Source: Pandoraea bronchicola
GTDB lineage: Bacteria; Pseudomonadota; Gammaproteobacteria; Burkholderiales; Burkholderiaceae
Direction of reading: 5' to 3'
NCBI RefSeq assembly: GCF_902459805.1
Contig: NZ_CABPST010000009.1
Location: forward strand, 124,001 to 188,000
Length of the DNA: 64,000 nt
In this document: one piece after another, positions 1 through 9,906 of the stretch
How positions within the stretch are numbered: position 1 is the first letter of the stretch
Layout: the number at the start of each line of letters is the position of its first letter
Position numbers and translations under genes: made by a program
Notes under the pieces: model-generated
Database searches by the model: none
What the model was told of the DNA's origin: nothing
Seen by the model: only the letters and a program-made list of their open reading frames with translations

Positions 1-45
1 CATTCGTCCGCGCTGAAGATCGCCCCGACTCGAGCGCCGGGTCGG

Positions 46-939
46 TCACACGATGCTCGCGATGCACTCCCGCAGCCAGCGATGCGACGGGTCGCGATGC
101 ACGCGCTCATGCCAGTACATCGAGATCTCAAAACCCGGGACATCGACGGGTGGCAGCATCATCTGCAATGCAGGGTCGTCACGAACAAGGCGCTCCGGGG
201 CCATCGCTACCAGATCCGTGCTGGCGAGCGCCGATTTAAGAAACAGAAAATGCGGCACGGACAAAACGACACGTCGCGACACGCCCAACTGCGCGAGGGC
301 ATCATCGGTGCTCGCATGAAATCCCCCACCGTCCTGCGAAACAATGGCGTGCTCCAGCTCGCAGAACTGCTTAACGGACGGGCGCCGTTTGAGTCTCGGA
401 TGGCCCCGGCGTCCCACCAACATATAACGCTCGGTGAACAGCGCCTTGCGGCGCAACCCCGGCGGCGCATTGTCCGTTGTGTGAAAAGCGACATCGAGCA
501 CGCCCTGCTCCGCCTGCCGTGCGAGACGCGACGGCACCAGATCGAACGCGGCGACGCGAGTGTGCGGCGCATCCGCTCGCAAGCGTCGCAGCAGCGGCAG
601 GACAATTGTCGATTCGGTGTAATCGGTGGCGGCGATACGCCAGGTCAGGTCGGCGTTCGCCGGTTCGAACGGTGCGGCAGGCGCCACGGCACGCGACAGC
701 GATTCGAGTGCATCGCGCAGCGGTTCGCGCAACGCCTCGGCGCGCGCGGTCGGACGCATACCGCGCGGCCCCGGCAGCAACAGCGGATCGTCCAGCAAGT
801 CACGCAACTTCGCCAGATGCACGCTCACTGCCGGTTGCGACATGAACAGACGCTCCGCAGCGCGCGTCACGTTCTGCTCGGCCAGCAGGACGTCGAGCGT
901 GACGAGCAGATTCAGATCGATGCGACGTAAATTAATCAT
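46..939 (-). CDS. LysR-family transcriptional regulator
   Basis: A 297-aa LysR-type regulator. The N-terminus has the classic winged helix-turn-helix (DLNLLVTLDVLLAEQNVTRA, then SQPAVSVHLAKLRDLL), followed by a periplasmic-binding-protein-like effector domain. I chose the ATG at 939 (MINLRR) because family members begin a few residues before the DLNLL motif; an in-frame ATG at 954 adds five residues. It is transcribed away from the quinone reductase gene at 1044, so it probably controls that gene and possibly the exporter behind it. The effector is unknown; the family assignment is firm. Confidence 0.9.
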   Translation of the reverse strand: MINLRRIDLNLLVTLDVLLAEQNVTRAAERLFMSQPAVSVHLAKLRDLLDDPLLLPGPRGMRPTARAEALREPLRDALESLSRAVAPAAPFEPANADLTWRIAATDYTESTIVLPLLRRLRADAPHTRVAAFDLVPSRLARQAEQGVLDVAFHTTDNAPPGLRRKALFTERYMLVGRRGHPRLKRRPSVKQFCELEHAIVSQDGGGFHASTDDALAQLGVSRRVVLSVPHFLFLKSALASTDLVAMAPERLVRDDPALQMMLPPVDVPGFEISMYWHERVHRDPSHRWLRECIASIV

Positions 940-946
940 GGTTATA

Positions 947-960
947 CCTGGCATATCAGG
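947..960. promoter_or_regulatory. candidate LysR operator palindrome
   Basis: The palindrome CCTG-N6-CAGG lies in the 104-bp gap between the divergent LysR gene and the quinone reductase gene. Position and symmetry fit a LysR site; this is inference from sequence only. Confidence 0.35.
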
Positions 961-1043
961 AATTCATTTCCAATATACCTGCCGCCCGCCTACGCTGCAT
1001 TCGTTCCCTAAACCGAATGTGCCGAATGGCTACGGAGTTTGCA

Positions 1044-1820
1044 ATGAATGTTCTGATCGTCTACGCCCACCCGCAACCGCAATCGCTCAACGGCGCGATC
1101 CGTGACTTTGCCGTACAGCGCCTGGAAGCCGCCGGGCATCATGTGCAGGTCTCCGATCTGTATGCGATGCAATGGAAATCCACCATCGACGAACACGACG
1201 CGCCCGAGCGCGACCCGCGCGAACCGTTTCATGCGTCGCTCGACTCGAAGCACGCCTTCGAGAACGGCACGCAGCGCGCCGACATCGCTCGCGAGCAGGA
1301 GAAGCTGCGCTGGGCGGATACGGTCATTCTGCAATTCCCGCTGTGGTGGTTCTCGATGCCCGCGATCATGAAGGGATGGGTCGACCGGGTGTATGCCTAT
1401 GGCTTTGCGTATGGCGTGGGCGAGCATTCGGACACGCACTGGGGTGATCGCTACGGCGAAGGGTCGATGGCGGGCAAGCGCGCGATGCTGATCGTGACGA
1501 CCGGCGGCTGGGAATCGCACTACAGCGCGCGCGGCATCAACGGTCCGATCGACGACGTGCTGTTCCCGATTCAACACGGTATGTTGTTCTACCCAGGGTT
1601 CGACGTGCTGCCGCCGTACGTGGCCTTCCGCACGGGCCGGGTCGATGCCGGACGTTTTGAGCAAATCAAGCGCGAACTTGGCGAACGTCTCGACACCCTG
1701 GCGACGGCGGCGCCCATTCCCTATCGCCGGCAGAACCACGGCGCGTATGACATTCCGGCGCTCACACTCAAGGACGATATCGCCATCGGGCAAACGGGGT
1801 ACGCCGCACATATCGGCTGA
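1044..1820 (+). CDS. NAD(P)H dehydrogenase (quinone), flavodoxin-like fold
   Basis: A 258-aa protein of the NQO/MdaB/KefF type, a cytosolic FMN/FAD oxidoreductase that reduces quinones or similar electrophiles by two electrons. It starts MNVLIVYAHPQPQSLNG, the phosphate-binding loop of flavodoxin-fold reductases, and carries the LQFPLWWFSMPAIMKGW-type motif typical of the family (about residues 100-115). The ATG at 1044 has an ACGGAG ribosome-binding site. It is divergent from a LysR regulator, an arrangement usual for electrophile- or redox-induced reductases. The exact substrate cannot be told. Confidence 0.9.
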   Translation: MNVLIVYAHPQPQSLNGAIRDFAVQRLEAAGHHVQVSDLYAMQWKSTIDEHDAPERDPREPFHASLDSKHAFENGTQRADIAREQEKLRWADTVILQFPLWWFSMPAIMKGWVDRVYAYGFAYGVGEHSDTHWGDRYGEGSMAGKRAMLIVTTGGWESHYSARGINGPIDDVLFPIQHGMLFYPGFDVLPPYVAFRTGRVDAGRFEQIKRELGERLDTLATAAPIPYRRQNHGAYDIPALTLKDDIAIGQTGYAAHIG

Positions 1821-1897
1821 AGGAAAGCGCCGCCTGCTTGCTGCCTTCAACGGTATCTGCAAGACTGGCGCTTCCTCCCAGTCACCGGTATTTCGTT

Positions 1898-2524
1898 ATG
1901 CCACTGTCCACGCTCGCGATTTACGCCACCGCCGCCCTGATCGGCGGCCTGATCCCGGGCCCGACCACGCTGCTCGCACTCGCGAACGGCATTTCGGGTA
2001 ACTGGCGTGTGGTGATCGTGGGGATGTGCGGCGCGGCACTCTCCGACATGCTGGTCGTCGCTGCGGTGGGTGCGGGACTCGGCGCGCTGCTCATGGCGTC
2101 GGCGTCGTTATTTGCGACGGTCAAATGGGTCGGCGTTGCGTATCTTGTGTGGCTGGCCATTCAGTTGTGGCGCAGTCATCCGCAGGATCTGAGCCAAGTG
2201 CGGATCAAGTCGGATCTGAGCGCACGGCGCGTCTTCCTGCGCAGCTTCGGTGTCGCGTTGACCAATCCGAAGATCCTGCTGTTCTTCTCGGCGTTTCTGC
2301 CGCAGTTCGTCGATACGTCGATGCCGCTCGCGCCACAGTATGCCGTGCTGGCCGTCGTGTCGGCCGCCGTCGACATCGCGGTGATGACGCTGTACGCCAC
2401 CGGTGGTGTGCAGGCGGCGCGTCTGATGACGGCACGCAGCCTGCAACGTCTGAACCGCGCCTGCGCCGTCGTCATGTTCTCGCTCGCGGGCGGGCTTGCC
2501 GTCTATCGGAAAAGCGGCAATTGA
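1898..2524 (+). CDS. LysE/RhtB-family amino-acid exporter
   Basis: A 208-aa inner-membrane protein with about six hydrophobic segments. The N-terminal signature GGLIPGPTTLLALANGISGN matches the conserved PGP(N/T) motif of LysE/RhtB translocators, which export amino acids or related metabolites using the proton gradient. The middle segment RSFGVALTNPKILLFFSAF is the second family hallmark (NPK). I used the ATG at 1898; longer frames upstream lack hydrophobic character. It follows the quinone reductase by 77 bp on the same strand and may be cotranscribed. Substrate unknown. Confidence 0.88.
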   Translation: MPLSTLAIYATAALIGGLIPGPTTLLALANGISGNWRVVIVGMCGAALSDMLVVAAVGAGLGALLMASASLFATVKWVGVAYLVWLAIQLWRSHPQDLSQVRIKSDLSARRVFLRSFGVALTNPKILLFFSAFLPQFVDTSMPLAPQYAVLAVVSAAVDIAVMTLYATGGVQAARLMTARSLQRLNRACAVVMFSLAGGLAVYRKSGN

Positions 2525-2597
2525 TGGGCGACGCAAGGTGTAGCGGCCGGCGGCCATTGGCTTCGGTGCGCCCTGGCCTGCCGGTTCACTCCGCCTT

Positions 2598-5500
2598 TTA
2601 CCAGTGGTACCGATACCCGACCTGACCGTACACGTTACGGCGATAGTCGCCCCCCAGGTTGCGGGCGTACTTCACGCTCGCGTACAGCGACGATGTGCGG
2701 CCCAGGGTCGCGGCCATGCCAGCGCCCAACTCGTACCACGTCTTCGCGAGACTGCTGTCGAAGGTCGCGCCTGCGACGCTGGTCTGCCCGGGTGACAGGA
2801 AGTCGTGCACGACGTCGAATGTCAGATAGGGAGATGCCGAACCGATGCCCGCGACGTTCGCGAGGTCTGGCGCACTCAGCTTGAACCCGATGCGGCCGCG
2901 CAGTGCATTGGTTGTATTCCCCGAGACACTGGACACGCTGTCACTGAAGCCATTCAGGTGCAAATACTGATAAGCCAATTGCGCCTGCGGCTCGATGGTG
3001 ACGCCCGAGCCCATGATTGCGAACGGATGCCCGATCTCGCCCGAGAGCGCCGCGCCGAAGCCGTTTTGCGTCGCCCCGATGCCGCCCACGTCGCTGTACT
3101 TATTGCGATAGTGCGAGACCTGCGTCGTCACATCGACGTACGCCCCTTGCGGCAGGATTCGCGTCCAGTACGCGCCCACCGACTGCGCCTGCATGGTGAC
3201 CGAACCGGTCGCAGCGGAGAGCGTCGGGTCAAGCGTGCGTGCGCTGTCCGAGAACGAGGCCGACGCCGTACCGAAGGTCGCCGTCACCCCCGCGTGGGCG
3301 CTGCCGCCCATGCCGGACGCATCCGTGGCCAAGCGCCAATCCCGCCCAAACTGCGCCGCGAACAAGCGTTCGTCGGCGTTGAAGCGACTCGACATATCGG
3401 CATCCATCGTCTTGCCGAACACGCGCCCCCATACGCCATTGGCGCTGCTGTTGCCGCCTTGCCCTGCGTCGCCGCGCAGGCTTCCCATGCGCTCCTGGAA
3501 CCGGCCGAGTGTCGTGAAACCGAAATCGGTGACGAGTTGCGGCGTCATGGCGTAGGCCACGGTCGCCGCGCGGTACGCCGTTGCGCCCGAGCCGTACGAT
3601 GTCGACAGATACCAACTTGCGGTGCCCGCCGCAGCGCTCTCGCGCAGGAGATATTGGTAAGCCCCCGCTTGCACCGGTGCGGCAAGCCTGAATGCGCCCG
3701 CCGCCGACGTTCCATTGACCTGCACGAGCTGGATGCCGCTGCCCGATGTGGCAATGCCTGCGCCGGTGATGTTGACCTTAAGCGTGGTGGTGCCGCTGGC
3801 GTTCCCGTTGATCACGAGTTGGTCCGATGCCACCGACGAGCCGTCGTTCGCGATGGAGGCGTTCAGCAGCGCCGTTCCGTTGTTGCCGATGTAGTTGCCC
3901 GCAATCGTGAACGTGCCGGTGCTACCGGCCGCTGCGCCCGGCGATGCGCTTCCGACGGCGATCATGCCCGCGTTCGTGACGCTGCCCAGCGTGCCGCCAT
4001 AGCCCGCCAGCGTGGCGCCCGCAGCCACCGTCGTCAGACCGGATCCGAGTGTTGCATTTCGGTGTGAAGCGTCGCCCGCGATCACCGTCGCGCCGCTCGC
4101 TATCGCGGTCGTGCCCGCGTAGGTGCTGGCGCCATTTAGCGTAATGGTGCCCGCGCCGAGACTCACCGCCGAGAAGTTCGAGATCGCGCCGTTGTAATTG
4201 AACGCGTTGCCGGTGCCCGGCGTGATGGTCAACGTGCTGGTGCCGGTACCGCCCGACACATCGCCGTTCACGACAGCCGAGCCGCCGAGAATTTGCAGCG
4301 TGCTGTTGCCGCTGCCCAGATCGACCGCCTTGCCGCTCTGGTCGGCAGTGATCGTCCCGTAGTTGATGACGGTCGCGTCGCTCGCGCCGGTATTGACGAC
4401 GGCCGCCGTTGCGCCGCCGCCTTCGAGCACGCCGCTCGCCTGGTTGATGACGGTCACAGTGAACGCATTGCGCCCGCCGGTCACGGCGATAGCCGAGTCG
4501 CTCTGGCCGCGAATGAGGCCGCTATTGACGATGGTCGAGTTGGCGTAGATGCCTTGCGGAGCGATCGGCAGCTTGGTGATCGGATCCTTGTCGACACCGG
4601 CGAGCGTAATGCCTCGGCCCACGCCGCCCGCAGTATTCTCGCCGACGATGGTGCCACTGTTGACGATCGTGCCGCCACCGGCGGTCACACCTTCGCTCAC
4701 ATCGTTGAACGCCATTGCGCCACGAATCGTGCCCGAGTTGGTGATGTTGACTAGACCGTCGACATCCACGCCGTCGCCATCGCCCGTGACACCGTTGCCG
4801 ATGATCACGCCGGCATTGTTGATCGTGACGACTTCCTTCGCGTTGAACCCGTCGATGTTGATCCCCGAGCCGTTCATGCCCTGGATCGTGCCACCGGCGT
4901 TGTTCGTGACCGAGAGCGTGAAGGTTCCGTCGGTCGCGGTGTTGGCCCCCCCCCGTGATGCCGTGGCGTGCGCCTTGAATCAGACCGGTACCTGTATTGA
5001 CGACAACAACACCGGTGTTCGTCTGTGCATCGACACCATCGCTGCTGCTGGTGCTGCCCGGATTGTTGGTCGAGCGGATGATACCGGCGTTGTTGATGAC
5101 GCCGTTGACGCCAGGGCGAACGGCGTCGGCTTCGTTCGCCTGGATGAGACCGCCCGCGAAGTTGTTCAGGACGTTGGTGCCGGTGGTGATCGCGTTGAAA
5201 TCGATCGCCTGGCTGCCCTGAGCGGAGTTATTCGTCGAGGTCAGCGTGCCATAGTTGTTGAACACGACGTTGCTGTTCGCCTTGTTCATCTGAATGACGT
5301 CGGCGTCGAACGTGGTCATGCTCGCGCCGACGCCGTTGGTTACCGTGAGGGTCAGGCCGCCGGTGTTGTCGCGGATGGCGCGGCCGGTGCCCGTCATGTT
5401 GATTGTGCCGTTGTTCACGAGCGTGGCGTTGCCCGTGATGGCAACACCGACGGTGCTGCCTGCGACCGAGAGCAGGCCGCCGCTCTGGATCGTGCCGGAC

Positions 5501-5625
5501 TGCCCGCTGGACAAGGTCTGCCCCGCGTTGCTTGTCAGGCCGTTGGTGATGATAAAGCTGGCGGCGAAGGCGTGTTGTTCGGCAAAAAGCGCGATGACGC
5601 CTGCCAGAATGGCAAGTGGCTTCAT
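2598..5625 (-). pseudogene. autotransporter (type V secretion) gene, frame broken at a G9 tract
   Basis: Read as one gene this would encode about 1008 aa: a signal peptide (first ~22 residues, ending AFAAS), a passenger of beta-helix-type repeats rich in NNGTI/NSGTI motifs, and a C-terminal ~290-aa autotransporter barrel ending in an aromatic residue (GYRYHW). The frame is interrupted: 5625 to about 4950 and 4949 to 2598 are in different frames, joined exactly at a run of nine G on the coding strand. Eight G (or eleven) would give the uninterrupted protein; with nine, translation runs into an unrelated low-complexity frame that stops at 4522. It could be a phase-variable OFF state, a sequencing error in a homopolymer, or early decay. 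Everything else in the gene looks intact. Passenger function, such as adhesion, is not shown by the sequence. Confidence 0.85.
4946..4954. repeat. C9/G9 homopolymer tract inside the autotransporter gene
   Basis: Nine consecutive C on the + strand (nine G on the coding strand) in the passenger-encoding part. Removal of one base joins the two frames: Thr-Gly-Gly-Ala-Asn-Thr continues directly into the barrel-containing frame. Homopolymers of this length are prone to slipped-strand mispairing. Confidence 0.9.
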
Positions 5626-5985
5626 ATACCCCGATGTCCTCTGTGGAACTTGTTCGAAGGTGCGGAGTATTCGTCATCCTAATGACATGAATGTGAATTC
5701 TCAGTCATCGGTGCATTTTTTTGCCTTCGTAAGGGCGCGTGTCTCGTTCACCCCGCCAGCCAGATCGCGAGACGGCCTTAAATTCCCCTAGCGTTATATT
5801 TCGGACTACGCGATGTGCCGCATTTTGCCCCCAGATCCCCTCACGCTCAGATCAGAGCGACACCGCGTGAGACGCAATGTCGGCGCTCATGCCTGCGATT
5901 TTCAACGGGGGCGCGCGTGGCGACGCGCCCCTCAACCCGGACACAGAACTCCGGGCCCCGTCGCGGGGCCCGGCAAGCAGGGATA
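5626..5985. other. intergenic region without a recognisable gene
   Basis: This stretch lies between the autotransporter start and the gamma-glutamyltransferase stop. It must hold the autotransporter promoter (AT-richer part around 5670-5800) and the hairpin at 5951-5973. No convincing reading frame was seen. Confidence 0.6.
5951..5973 (-). terminator. GC-rich hairpin, probable terminator of ggt
   Basis: A perfect 10-bp stem (ccgggccccg / cggggcccgg) with a 3-nt loop, 13 bp beyond the ggt stop codon. There is no clear U-run, so it may act as an RNA 3'-end stabiliser or a weak terminator. Confidence 0.55.
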
Positions 5986-7728
5986 TCAGAAGCCTGCCGC
6001 CAAACCGTCGCCGCGCGGGTCCGATGCCCCGTGCCGCACGCCCGTGGACGGATCGATCTGAATCGCGCCCGCGTGCCCCATCGTGTCCGTGTATGTCTCG
6101 ACGATTCTGACCGGATGACCGCGACGCTTCAACTCATCCGTGACGGCGGCAGGCACACGTCCCTCGATCTTGAGATCGTTGGACGAGACACCCCAGGTTC
6201 TACCGTATAGCCAACGGGGCCCGTTGATCGCATCTTGCGGCGACATGCCGAAATCGACGATACGCGTGACGATAGCGGCCTGCGTCTGCGGTTGTCCTTC
6301 ACCGCCCATCGTTCCGTAAACGAGATATGGCTTGCCGTCCTTGAGCAACATCGCTGGATTCAGCGTGTGGAATGTCCGCTTGTGCGGCTGCAGATGGTTG
6401 ATGCTGTTCGGATCGAGCGAGAAAAACGAGCCGCGATTCTGAAGGAGGATCCCCGTCCCCTTCGGCACGATACCGGAGCCGAAATCGTAGTAGATGCTCT
6501 GAATCAGCGAAACGGCGTTGCCTTCGCTATCCACGACGCCAAACCAGACGGTATCTCCCTTTGGATCCATCGGCTTTACGTCATTGTTCGCGTGGCGCAT
6601 GTCGATGCGCTCGGCCTGCGCCTTGCCGTGCGTCGCCGACAGCAGTCCGGCCAGCGGGATCTCGACGAAGTCCGGATCCGACAGATATCTGTCCCGATCG
6701 GCAAAGGCCTGCTTCGTAGCTTCGACGAGCAGATGGTAATAGTCCGCAGATCCTTCGCCCAACGACTTCACATCGAATTGATTGAGGATGTTAAGGATTT
6801 CCAACGACGCAAATCCTTGGGTATTCGGCGGAAAGTTGTAGGCGTCGTACCCACGGTATTTCACGGTAATCGGCTTGACCCAGTCCGCGCGGTGATTCGC
6901 GAAATCCTCACGCGTCAGTAGTCCCCCATTGGCTTGCAGGTCGTCGACGATCTTCTGCGCAATCTCGCCTGTGTAGAACACCTGCGCCCCCTTTTCGGCA
7001 ATCTGCGCGAGCGTTTGCGCCAGTTCCGGTTGTTTGAGCCGTTCGCCAACGCGATACGGCGCACCGTCGGGCTTCAGGAACACTTGCCTGAAACCGTCGA
7101 ATTGCTGGAGATTGCGATACACCTTGTCGGAGGTATCGACGTTGATCGCCTCCCACTTGGCTACGGATGGCGTCACGATGAAGCCATCCTTTGCGTAGTG
7201 GACGGCATCGCGCAACAAATCACGCCACGGCAGGCTGTGTCCCATGTTCGCTTGCGCGTAACGATACGCTTCGTCCCATCCGGAAACGACGCCGGGCACC
7301 GTATTGACGGACAGATACCCGCGCGGCGGAATCGTACTCAGTCCCTTGTCCCGATAGAACTGAATGGTCGCGCGCTCACCGGAGCGGCCGCTCGCATTCA
7401 AGGCACGGATTTCTCTGGTTTTCGCGTTGTAGATGAGCCAGAAGTTGTCGCCGCCAATCGTATTCATTTGCGGGTAGACAACGGAGAGGGTCGACGCCAC
7501 GGCAATCGCAGCATCAACGGCGTTCCCTCCTTGCTGAAGGACTCTCACCCCCGCCTGCGTCGCCAGATAGTTGGACGACGTGACCATCCCCCCCGTCGTC
7601 ATCGGATTCGTGCATTGTGCCGCTGTCTCGCAATACGATCCCGTTGATTCAGCCGCAACGCCGACAGAGCAAAGCGCCACCAATCCGGCCGTCGCCAGTA
7701 ATCGCATGCACAGAGGAATACCGTTCAT
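5986..7728 (-). CDS. ggt: gamma-glutamyltransferase, periplasmic (glutathione hydrolase)
   Basis: A 580-aa Ntn-hydrolase precursor with a Sec signal peptide (roughly residues 1-27, hydrophobic LLATAGLVALCSVGVAA). It removes or transfers the gamma-glutamyl group of glutathione and related peptides. Autoprocessing should occur before the Thr of the GDTVWFGVVDSEGNAVSL segment (about residue 395), equivalent to the catalytic Thr that opens the small subunit in E. coli Ggt; GTMGGEGQPQ further on is the conserved Gly-Gly substrate loop. The ATG at 7728 has a strong GGGAG site. It is a single gene flanked by long spacers. It may belong to a GGT subfamily with other substrates such as cephalosporin side chains. 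Confidence 0.9.
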   Translation of the reverse strand: MNGIPLCMRLLATAGLVALCSVGVAAESTGSYCETAAQCTNPMTTGGMVTSSNYLATQAGVRVLQQGGNAVDAAIAVASTLSVVYPQMNTIGGDNFWLIYNAKTREIRALNASGRSGERATIQFYRDKGLSTIPPRGYLSVNTVPGVVSGWDEAYRYAQANMGHSLPWRDLLRDAVHYAKDGFIVTPSVAKWEAINVDTSDKVYRNLQQFDGFRQVFLKPDGAPYRVGERLKQPELAQTLAQIAEKGAQVFYTGEIAQKIVDDLQANGGLLTREDFANHRADWVKPITVKYRGYDAYNFPPNTQGFASLEILNILNQFDVKSLGEGSADYYHLLVEATKQAFADRDRYLSDPDFVEIPLAGLLSATHGKAQAERIDMRHANNDVKPMDPKGDTVWFGVVDSEGNAVSLIQSIYYDFGSGIVPKGTGILLQNRGSFFSLDPNSINHLQPHKRTFHTLNPAMLLKDGKPYLVYGTMGGEGQPQTQAAIVTRIVDFGMSPQDAINGPRWLYGRTWGVSSNDLKIEGRVPAAVTDELKRRGHPVRIVETYTDTMGHAGAIQIDPSTGVRHGASDPRGDGLAAGF

Positions 7729-8088
7729 CTACGTCTCCCTTATTTATTTCGCTTAACTAAACATCTCCTTTGGAATTACAGGTTAGATATATCCGATAAA
7801 AAACATCGGGGAATCCGCAATGCTACGTGCGACGGGTACGCATAAATACTGATCGCAACCGCACATGCAAAAGGCGAATCAATCGGGGATAGGGCTTTGG
7901 GCTCGCTGCGCTCCGTTACTGGGCGCAGTACAACGACGTGCCCGCTGTTGATAGGCGTCGGTGTTGCGACAGGACGTTGCCGCCGGCCTCACTCTCGACG
8001 TCGCGACGCACGAGTTGCTCAGTCAAGACAGGACATGCAGAGCCCGGCGTGAGCAATATCCCCTTTCGGGCAGACCGCCCACAGCCCG
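7729..8088. other. intergenic region without a recognisable gene
   Basis: Contains the ggt upstream region (AT-rich, about 7740-7870) and the 3' flank of the SDR gene. Short open frames here have no family resemblance or convincing start. Confidence 0.6.
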
Positions 8089-8862
8089 TCACTTGGTCGT
8101 ATACCCACCATTGATCAGGATGGTTTGGCCCGTAATCCACCAGCCATCGCTCACCAAATGCCGGATGAATGGCACCACGTCTTCGATATCGGTTAGCCCG
8201 GTCTTCGAGAACGCCGACAACGCGGCGGCCGTCTTGTGATATTGCACGGCATCGGCACCCTCAGCCGGATAGAAAAACGGGGTGTCCATCGGCCCTGGAC
8301 CGACTGCCGTTACCGAAATGCCGCGAGCGCCAAACTCCTTGGCCGCTGCCCGGGTGAAATGTTCGACTGGCGCCTTGGTGCCCGCGTAAGCCGCGTAGAA
8401 AGGCGTGAATGCGCCGAGCAGGGATGTGACTAACGTGACGATCTTGCCGTTGTCATTGACATGTTGGCCCGCCTCCTTGAGGAAGAAAAATGCGGACTTG
8501 GCATTCACCGCGGCCATCTCGTCGTACTCAGCCTCGCTGATCTCCAGGATCGGCTTCTTAATCACTTTGCCCACGGTATTGATTGCAATATCCGGTCGCC
8601 CCACTGCGGAAACGGTATCGGCAAACAACCTCTCCACAGCACCGGCCGTCGTCAGGTTTCCCTGCAGAGCGACGGCCTCGGCACCGCGCTTGCGAATCGC
8701 AGTCACAGTGGCATCGGCATCCGCCTTGCTTTCAGGACTGTTGTAATGAATGGCAATGGCTTTCGCACCGTGGGCGGCCAGATCGCGAGCAATGAGGCCA
8801 CCGAGATTCTTGGCGCCTCCAGCGATCAGGGCAACTTTTCCGCGGATATCGTGTGATGACAT
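8089..8862 (-). CDS. SDR-family NAD(P)-dependent oxidoreductase
   Basis: A 257-aa short-chain dehydrogenase/reductase. The Rossmann glycine motif appears as GGAKNLGGLIA near the N-terminus; the active-site Tyr/Lys motif is YAAYAGTKAPVEH, and PGPMDTPFFYP follows. The C-terminus (GQTILINGGYTTK) is typical of the classical type. The ATG at 8862 has GGAG at good spacing; an in-frame TTG at 8874 overlaps that site and is less likely. It is divergent from a LysR gene, its probable regulator. The glycine-rich loop is closest to FabG-like members; the substrate is unknown. Confidence 0.88.
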   Translation of the reverse strand: MSSHDIRGKVALIAGGAKNLGGLIARDLAAHGAKAIAIHYNSPESKADADATVTAIRKRGAEAVALQGNLTTAGAVERLFADTVSAVGRPDIAINTVGKVIKKPILEISEAEYDEMAAVNAKSAFFFLKEAGQHVNDNGKIVTLVTSLLGAFTPFYAAYAGTKAPVEHFTRAAAKEFGARGISVTAVGPGPMDTPFFYPAEGADAVQYHKTAAALSAFSKTGLTDIEDVVPFIRHLVSDGWWITGQTILINGGYTTK

Positions 8863-8893
8863 GCAATGCTCCAAATCGATGAGGGAGGATTCA

Positions 8894-8941
8894 GTCTATC
8901 GATTCAGCATTCGACAATAAACACCACATAACTGGATAGAC
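8894..8941. promoter_or_regulatory. inverted repeat between divergent SDR and LysR genes
   Basis: Arms GTCTATC (8894-8900) and GATAGAC (8935-8941) flank an AT-rich centre in the 120-bp divergent promoter region, where a LysR protein would bind. Candidate only. Confidence 0.4.
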
Positions 8942-8982
8942 TATTCAGGAAGTGTTACCAATAGCGTCCGGGAAACCAAGTC

Positions 8983-9906
8983 ATGGATTTGATCGATCAA
9001 CTCCGCATCTTCGTACGTGTCGCCCACCATGGAAACTTCGGCGCTGCCGCCGAGCAGTTAAGTGTGCCGCGCCCCACGGTATCGCTGGCCATTCAGCAGT
9101 TGGAAGAGCGGCTGGGTGTTCGCCTGCTGAATCGGACAACTCGTCGAGTCAGCCTGACCCAAGATGGCATTGCAATGCTGGACCGGGCGGCAACACTCGT
9201 CGCTGACAGCGACGAACTATTGCAGCAGTTCCAACCGCATGGCATCGCGTTATCGGGGCGGCTTAAAGTCGATCTCCCCAGCCGTATCGCCCGCCGATAT
9301 GTGGCCCCGCGTCTACCTGATTTCCTTTCCCGCTTTCCTGGCGTCGAGATAGAACTGGGATCCAGCGATCGCCTGGTTGATCTGGTTCATGAAGGCATTG
9401 ACTGTGCCTTGAGAGTGGGGGAAATGTCTGCCAGCAGCTTGGTGGTGCGCCCACTGGGAACACTGAGGTTGATCAACTGTGCGAGTCCGGCGTATCTGGC
9501 GCGATACGGCACGCCAATGTCCCCGGAAGAGTTACCACGGCATGTGGCGGTCAATTACGCGATATCGGGCGCAGGGCGAAATGCGCCTTGGGAATGGATC
9601 AGCGATGGCGTGGTTCAAACATCCGCCATGTGTGCGGACGTAACAGTGAATAACGCCGAAACGTATATCGCTGCAGGTATGGCAGGCCTGGGGCTCATCC
9701 AAATACCGGCTTTCGACGTGAATCACCATCTGGAGGCGGGTGATCTTGTTGAGGTCTTGCATGCTTGGCCTGCACCGCAGATGCCAATACAAATCGTCTA
9801 TCCTCATCGCCGGCATATGGCTCGGCGTGTCCAGGTTTTCATCGCATGGCTATCGGAGATCCTGGCCCCCTGCCTCGATCCTTCGAAAGGCATGAATCGC
9901 CCCTGA
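8983..9906 (+). CDS. LysR-family transcriptional regulator
   Basis: A 307-aa LysR regulator of the CrgA-like type. The N-terminal wHTH reads DLIDQLRIFVRVAHHGNFGA, with SVPRPTVSLAIQQLEERLGV as recognition helix and dimerisation start, followed by NRTTRRVSLTQDG. The substrate-binding domain ends near residue 300. It is divergent from the SDR gene at 8862 and is the likely regulator of it. The ligand cannot be predicted. Confidence 0.92.
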   Translation: MDLIDQLRIFVRVAHHGNFGAAAEQLSVPRPTVSLAIQQLEERLGVRLLNRTTRRVSLTQDGIAMLDRAATLVADSDELLQQFQPHGIALSGRLKVDLPSRIARRYVAPRLPDFLSRFPGVEIELGSSDRLVDLVHEGIDCALRVGEMSASSLVVRPLGTLRLINCASPAYLARYGTPMSPEELPRHVAVNYAISGAGRNAPWEWISDGVVQTSAMCADVTVNNAETYIAAGMAGLGLIQIPAFDVNHHLEAGDLVEVLHAWPAPQMPIQIVYPHRRHMARRVQVFIAWLSEILAPCLDPSKGMNRP

